Shown here piece by piece: positions 59,388 to 64,000 of a DNA stretch of 64,000 nt. A model generated the notes under the pieces. That model worked only from the letters and a program-made list of their open reading frames with translations. It made no database searches and was not told the DNA's origin. Position 1 is the stretch's first letter. Every line of letters starts with the position of its first letter. The position numbers and the translations under genes are program-made. Source of the stretch: Sphagnum magellanicum (Eukaryota; Streptophyta; Sphagnopsida; Sphagnales; Sphagnaceae); NCBI GenBank assembly GCA_021904315.1, contig CM038917.1, forward strand, positions 310,001 through 374,000. The letters are read 5' to 3'.

Positions 59388-60521
59388 TAGACAAGAAACA
59401 ACAGCACATGCTGGATCTAGGCGCATGGTAGGATCTTGCCCCATATATTGACTGGTTGCAGGTTCTTATTTCGGCAGCTGCAACAACATAACACTAGCAC
59501 TAAGGGCATTCCCAAAAGAACCACCGCTTGGCTTGACCTCAAGTGGGACACCTCTTTTGGCAACTCTCCGCTGTTCCAGCGTTACCCCCATACATCAACC
59601 CTGACCATGAGGAGAATGGCTTGATGCTTGTTTTTGCAACCTCTCATAATTTAAAGTATGAGACAAAGGAAGCAATCCGCCTTGCTGGTAAGGGGAATCC
59701 TTATTGGCCGGGAGCAGAGCTAGACAAAAGGTGGCCATCTGTATTCAAACTTCTATTCAGGGAACACAATGCAAGTATGTACCTCAATCAATCATTTCCA
59801 CTAGAGTCTCTTCAAATCCTTCAAAACTAGGGCAACATTTTATACATAATAAAAGGCCAATGATAACAAGATGTGCTATACACAATGGCCCCGCCATTAA
59901 TTTAATATCAACAATAGAATTGTATGATAAATTGGTCATAACTAGGGAGAAAATAAAAAAATAAATCTATTTTAATGTACATCATCATGTTGTTGTAAAA
60001 AACATTTATCATGATTTTTTTTCATTTTTTTACATCACATTATTCATAAGGAACCCAAAAAAGATCTCACATTAAATGATGACACGTTCTAGGAACCTAT
60101 CTAAACATTAAAAACATTGTTACCAAACCAAAACCAATATGGAAATGTCATAACATGATTTTTAATTATTTTCAAATCTAATGATTTTTTTCTCCAAAAA
60201 AAATCAAACATTCCCTTTTCATATTTATTTTTCACATTTGTACAAATTTTCAAACCAAAACGAACATTTGTCATGACATGTGTATTTGAATGTTTTCAAT
60301 CACATTGTCACATTTGGAAAGAATTATATGAATTTTTGTGCATGATGAGTGTCATAATCATTTTTAAGAAAGTAGTTTCATATTTAGATTTGTGAGTTAT
60401 GGATTGGTGACAAAGTCACTTGGGGCTGGGTGCACATTTGAAGAGGTGGCAGAGAAAATAAAATGTCAAAAGATGAACATAAATATTTTAACAACTAAAT
60501 TCAGATGAATCATCTCAACTA

Positions 60522-60610
60522 GTTTCTAGGGGGGGAAATCCCTTGAAGCTACTATACTCTATAATGATTCCAAACACAATATCTCTGCCTTACAAGGCAG
60601 GGCCAATAAA
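60522..60610 (+). repeat. Dispersed repeat family R1, truncated copy c
   Basis: Only the last ~90 bases of R1 are present: 'CTCTATAATGATTCCAAACA', 'CAATATCTCTGCCTTACAAG' and the GCCAATAAA end with its hairpin (CTGCCTTACAAGGCAG). The orientation is the same as copy a. A shared 3' end with variable 5' truncation would also fit a retroposed element. Confidence 0.6.
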
Positions 60611-63485
60611 TTTATTATTTCTTGAAGAAGTTAACAATGGATCTGTGGTCTTACAAGAGCTCTAGTCTGCATAAGTGGTGAGGAAGACATGACCGACTAG
60701 CTGAAGTGGATTTCAAGCAAAATGGAAATATGCAATTTTAGTCACAAGAAGTTTCAAACCACTTCAGTAAATCCATATGTGTCCTACCAAGTCATTGGCA
60801 CATAATCAACTCTTCAAACTCAACTTCAAACTATCAATTTCAGACAACAACCATCAAAGAAACTAAGGTGGACAACATAACATTGACTCCAAGAGGAGGG
60901 GAAAAGCATACACCCTTTACTGATAAAAATTCGTGAAAGAGGCAAGAGGAATGAGGGTTCACAAACTGGGTTCCCCATTTTAGACATTGACTCCAAAGCA
61001 TCTATATCATCTGGTGCCAAAACAAATCTCAGCACATAGTCGTACAGCTGAAGCCCTAAATGTCAGGGAAAGGCAAAAATACACTGAAAAGCGGACCAAA
61101 TGCCCTGATGTTAAGGGGTTAATGCTTTTGAAACTCAGTGCATCACGTACTCATGGGCTGCTCAGGTGGATCATAACTCAGTTAAGGAATAAATTTGGAG
61201 TTTATTTCAAATTTCCAACTTAGTTTAGCCACAAATATCTTAAAACACTTCAACTTCCAGTGAACAAAAAAGCCGGTCAAATGAACAATTCCACAACATT
61301 GATTCAAATACCATTACTCAAAACTCTAAACATTGTGGTCTTGCTGAGGTCTGTCTATTTGGGAGTCTTGACACTACAAAGCCACAAAACAAAGAAAGTA
61401 TTTAAAACCCAACTATGGAAGACTTGTAACCAAATAATGCAAAAGCCAAAAGCATGATTTCCACTTTCGTCAACAATGGGAGCCATAACCTTGACGTCAT
61501 GAATAAAGAGAAATAATAGAGTTATCCATAAAGTCAGGCAATTAAGGGGTGAGAACAGCTAGTTTCGGCATAATTGGGCATCAAACACGTAACTGGGAAT
61601 GAAAATCTTACAAAAGGAGTAACTAGGACTCAAATTAGATTTTCCACCAATTTTAGTAGTAAACTGAGTTTCATCCTATGTCTCCTTTTTCCTGAGCGCC
61701 TGCACTACTGCTACATATAATTTCACTGCTCCTACCTGTACAACTAGTATAATTACTCTCGAACATTGTGCATTAAATGCTGACTTTTAGCATTTCATAC
61801 CTAAATTTAATAAAATATCCTTACTTTACGGATACCACTGAAAGAGGGGATACAGGGTGAAAGCAGAGGAGATAGGGGGTGAAACAAAGGGTGACTTTCG
61901 GATAACTCTAACATGTCGGTACCCCTTTTGGTTGCTTTCTTGGTACTCACCAAGGCCCTTTTAGTAGCATTCTCACTCTCATGTGATTGCACACAACTGA
62001 TATCCAACAATTGTGGACAATAGTGGCTACCAGCTACCAGAAACTAGCAATATGTTTGCATAAAAGTGTGGATGAACAGTACATATATGATCTTTGAATT
62101 GAAACCCTCCTAATCATAAATAAATCAAAGCACCCAAAAGGGGGAGTACAAAGAATAAAATGGTAGGACCCACATCCAAGAACACAAAACAACCACCTAG
62201 GAAGGCGAACCACAAAGGGCACATCAAGTTCCCAAACCCTTTCCTGGCATGAGAAGCATATCAAATAAGGAAAGGGGAGGACCTCATGAAAGGACACCTA
62301 GCCTAAAAGAACCTTCACCTATTGTAACATCACATTTCAAAATGGAGACCATATGTGCACGTTCTAACGTCACTAACACCTTCTGCTTATAAAATGAGCG
62401 CAAAACTGAGAGAGGAGGGGTTCTAATGCCCGTCATTCCCCACGCCATGTTGGCACATTGATGAAAAAACCCATCCACCTACTAATGTAGACATTTGAAA
62501 ACTTCCACAAATAGAAGGAAAAACATGTCCATTGGAAATTAATTTCGACAAATACCATCCTTCGCTTAAGACGAAATTATTGCCATAACCCCATGGAAAA
62601 AAAACAACTCATGAAACCAAATCAATTTGAGTGGGGTCATCAATGACAACATTTGTCAATGTGCAAACACCATTGTTTAATAACACAATGTCAATTTAAC
62701 AACATGAAGACTGTAAGGCAAGGGGCAAAAGGACATGGGTCTACTTTTGTGAAACATGAAATCCCACATCTCTCACAATGGCCACAAAAACATCTCACAT
62801 AACATCATGCATGTCCATCCTTTCCTCATCATGCGCACAACGAAGAAGGTGCATGCATAAATGGGTGGATCAATTTGGGTATCATGCCAGCCAATATTGC
62901 CATGTGATTGTTATTGCAATTGTTACGACCCTAGCTTTGGGCTCGTGACCAAGGCAAAAGACTTGCAAGGGTGCGGGCCAAGACTAAGTTTGGGAGTCGC
63001 ATTTTCATGCCTTGAGAATGGAAAAGAGTGTGAGGGAAAGAACCCTCACACTCCCAAGTGAACTCCCATGTTGGGAATTGGAATCGCGGTGGACTTCCAA
63101 ATGTTCAGAGAGTGATTACGAAGGTCAAAACCCAATGGTTCAAGGAGTTCTTTGTATCATTGGAAAGCAATTGAAATGTAAATGTCTAAAATGGGCTTGC
63201 ATCACCCATTTGGACATCTAAAACGCAAGTTATGGCCAAAAGAAAGGCTGGGAGTCAAATTGGTAGTTTGACTCCTGACCACTAAAAGTCGAGAATCAAC
63301 CCAATTTCCTTGCGTGCAGGTGGCGTGCCACATACCATTGGAAAGCTCTCAATGAGGGCTATAACTTTGGTTTAAACTTCACTTCGATCGAAGGTTTGCA
63401 CATAAAGTTATGAGGCTTCAAAGTCGCAGAAGTCCCAACTTTAACAATTTCAGGACTTTCATTTAGAAATCCCAAGACAAAAAAA

Positions 63486-63955
63486 CCATTTGGATGTGGG
63501 CTTCATAGGAGAGGCACAGAGTATACTATAAGGGGGAAGGTGGTGGCTTCCCCCAAGTCTGAGCCGTGGTGAATCTTGTGAATTCGAATTTGTTCATGGT
63601 TCGTGACGCGCTCCCAAGTCACGGGGTGAAACACACTTGAGGGTTTCACAAAGTCAAGTTGCGGAAAGTTGAACTTGGTAGCACGCTCCCGGCTTCCAAC
63701 TCTAGAAAGGGGTAGAGGGTCGAGTTGGGAGCCCCGGGATTAGACTAGGAAGAGGGACTAGCTTAGCTTGTGTGATTCTACATCCAAAAACCAACCCCAC
63801 GAGGTTAGTTTAGCATTCAGGACACCCTTTGGTGTTGGGACTTGCCACGGGCACTTGGACACACAAGACTCACCACGGCCCGGACTCGGGGGAAGCCACC
63901 ACCTTCCCCCATATAGTATTCTCTGCAGCTCGTCGCCGAGGCTACATCCAAATGG
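63486..63955. repeat. Inverted repeat with ~95-bp arms
   Basis: Bases 63,486-63,580 pair with 63,862-63,955. Both arms, read outward-in, contain 'CCATTTGGATGT', 'GGGGGAAGGTGGTGGCTTCC' and 'GCCGTGGTGA', with scattered differences. The ~280-base centre is GC-richer and has further self-complementary words (GGGAGCGTG/CACGCTCCC-like). It is followed by a 9-bp perfect hairpin, CGGGACTCC-CACGTT-GGAGTCCCG, at 63,966-63,989. The structure runs to the window edge, so it may be part of a larger foldback or LTR-type element whose rest is not visible. Confidence 0.75.
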
Positions 63956-64000
63956 CACAAATTCCCGGGACTCCCACGTTGGAGTCCCGAAATTGTCCCG

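Larger units (their letters stand above)
58314..63485. other. Intergenic DNA with repeat copies; one unassigned GC-richer block
   Basis: R1 copies b and c lie here. Between about 59,436 and 59,830 the sequence is more GC-rich, and plus-strand frames of 62 and 95 codons overlap. The second includes 'GAELDKRWPSVFKLLFREHN', in which I recognise no family. An 11-bp perfect hairpin GAGTGTGAGGG/CCCTCACACTC with a six-base loop sits at 63,026-63,053. From 59.9 to 62.9 kb the sequence is otherwise featureless. Confidence 0.4.

Noticed and set aside
59436-59830. Overlapping plus frames in a GC-richer block
   Set aside because: Looks slightly coding-like, but no domain could be recognised, so no CDS is called.

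Overview
The window looks like nuclear DNA from a land plant, most likely a homosporous (leptosporangiate) fern. It is AT-rich and gene-poor, with GT-AG introns and many decayed gene copies. The fern guess rests mainly on the near-identical P-L-S pentatricopeptide repeats with E and DYW domains, a style I associate with the Adiantum/Ceratopteris lineage. No prokaryotic operon, CRISPR array or ribosome-binding-site architecture is present.

Two genes look intact or nearly so. A SURP/G-patch splicing-factor gene (SUGP1-like, + strand, 32.3-38.8 kb) can be assembled exon by exon to 473 codons plus stop. A GUB_WAK-type receptor-like kinase (- strand, 46.1-43.6 kb, five exons) assembles to 652 codons plus stop with every intron phase matching.

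The remaining gene-like material is decayed. At 4.9-7.0 kb (-) there is a DYW-type PPR pseudogene, with an oppositely oriented PPR scrap at 7.6-7.9 kb. At 9.8-10.6 kb (+) are the last exons of a GDT1/PAM71-like thylakoid Mn/Ca transporter. At 22.8-26.6 kb (-) lies an inverted, truncated duplicate of SUGP1 exons 5-12. At 29.7-30.6 kb (-) is the N-terminal part of a ubiquitin conjugation factor E4 (UFD2/PUB1) with apparent frameshifts. At 40.2-41.2 kb (-) a second PPR-DYW 3' end is joined in frame to a Ty1/copia RNase H fragment.

The dominant structure is a ~3.8 kb inverted duplication (22,807-26,619 against 35,852-39,627). Its arms flank the SUGP1 promoter and 5' exons and the E4 remnant. The right arm is the 3' half of the SUGP1 gene, starting inside intron 4 immediately after a 122-bp tandem repeat. 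The left copy carries several disabling changes. The right copy has lost one splice acceptor AG, for a 45-nt exon that can be skipped without changing frame.

Repeats and small mobile elements fill much of the rest: a ~735-bp hAT-like non-autonomous element (57.6-58.3 kb), a 205-bp Harbinger-like MITE with TAA duplications (52.7 kb), a three-copy dispersed family (53.2, 59.1 and 60.5 kb), four tandem ~81-bp hairpin units (19.3-19.7 kb), an ATCCAT-rich simple-sequence tract (22.1-22.7 kb), a 22-bp perfect hairpin (18.1 kb) and a ~95-bp inverted repeat at the right edge (63.5-64.0 kb). The long stretches 0-4 kb, 11.4-19.3 kb and 46.5-52.5 kb are AT-rich and show no gene I can support. I did not find a convincing new multi-gene system. 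The most notable items are the inverted duplication with its reciprocal splice-site damage, the copia-PPR fusion frame and the hairpin array.
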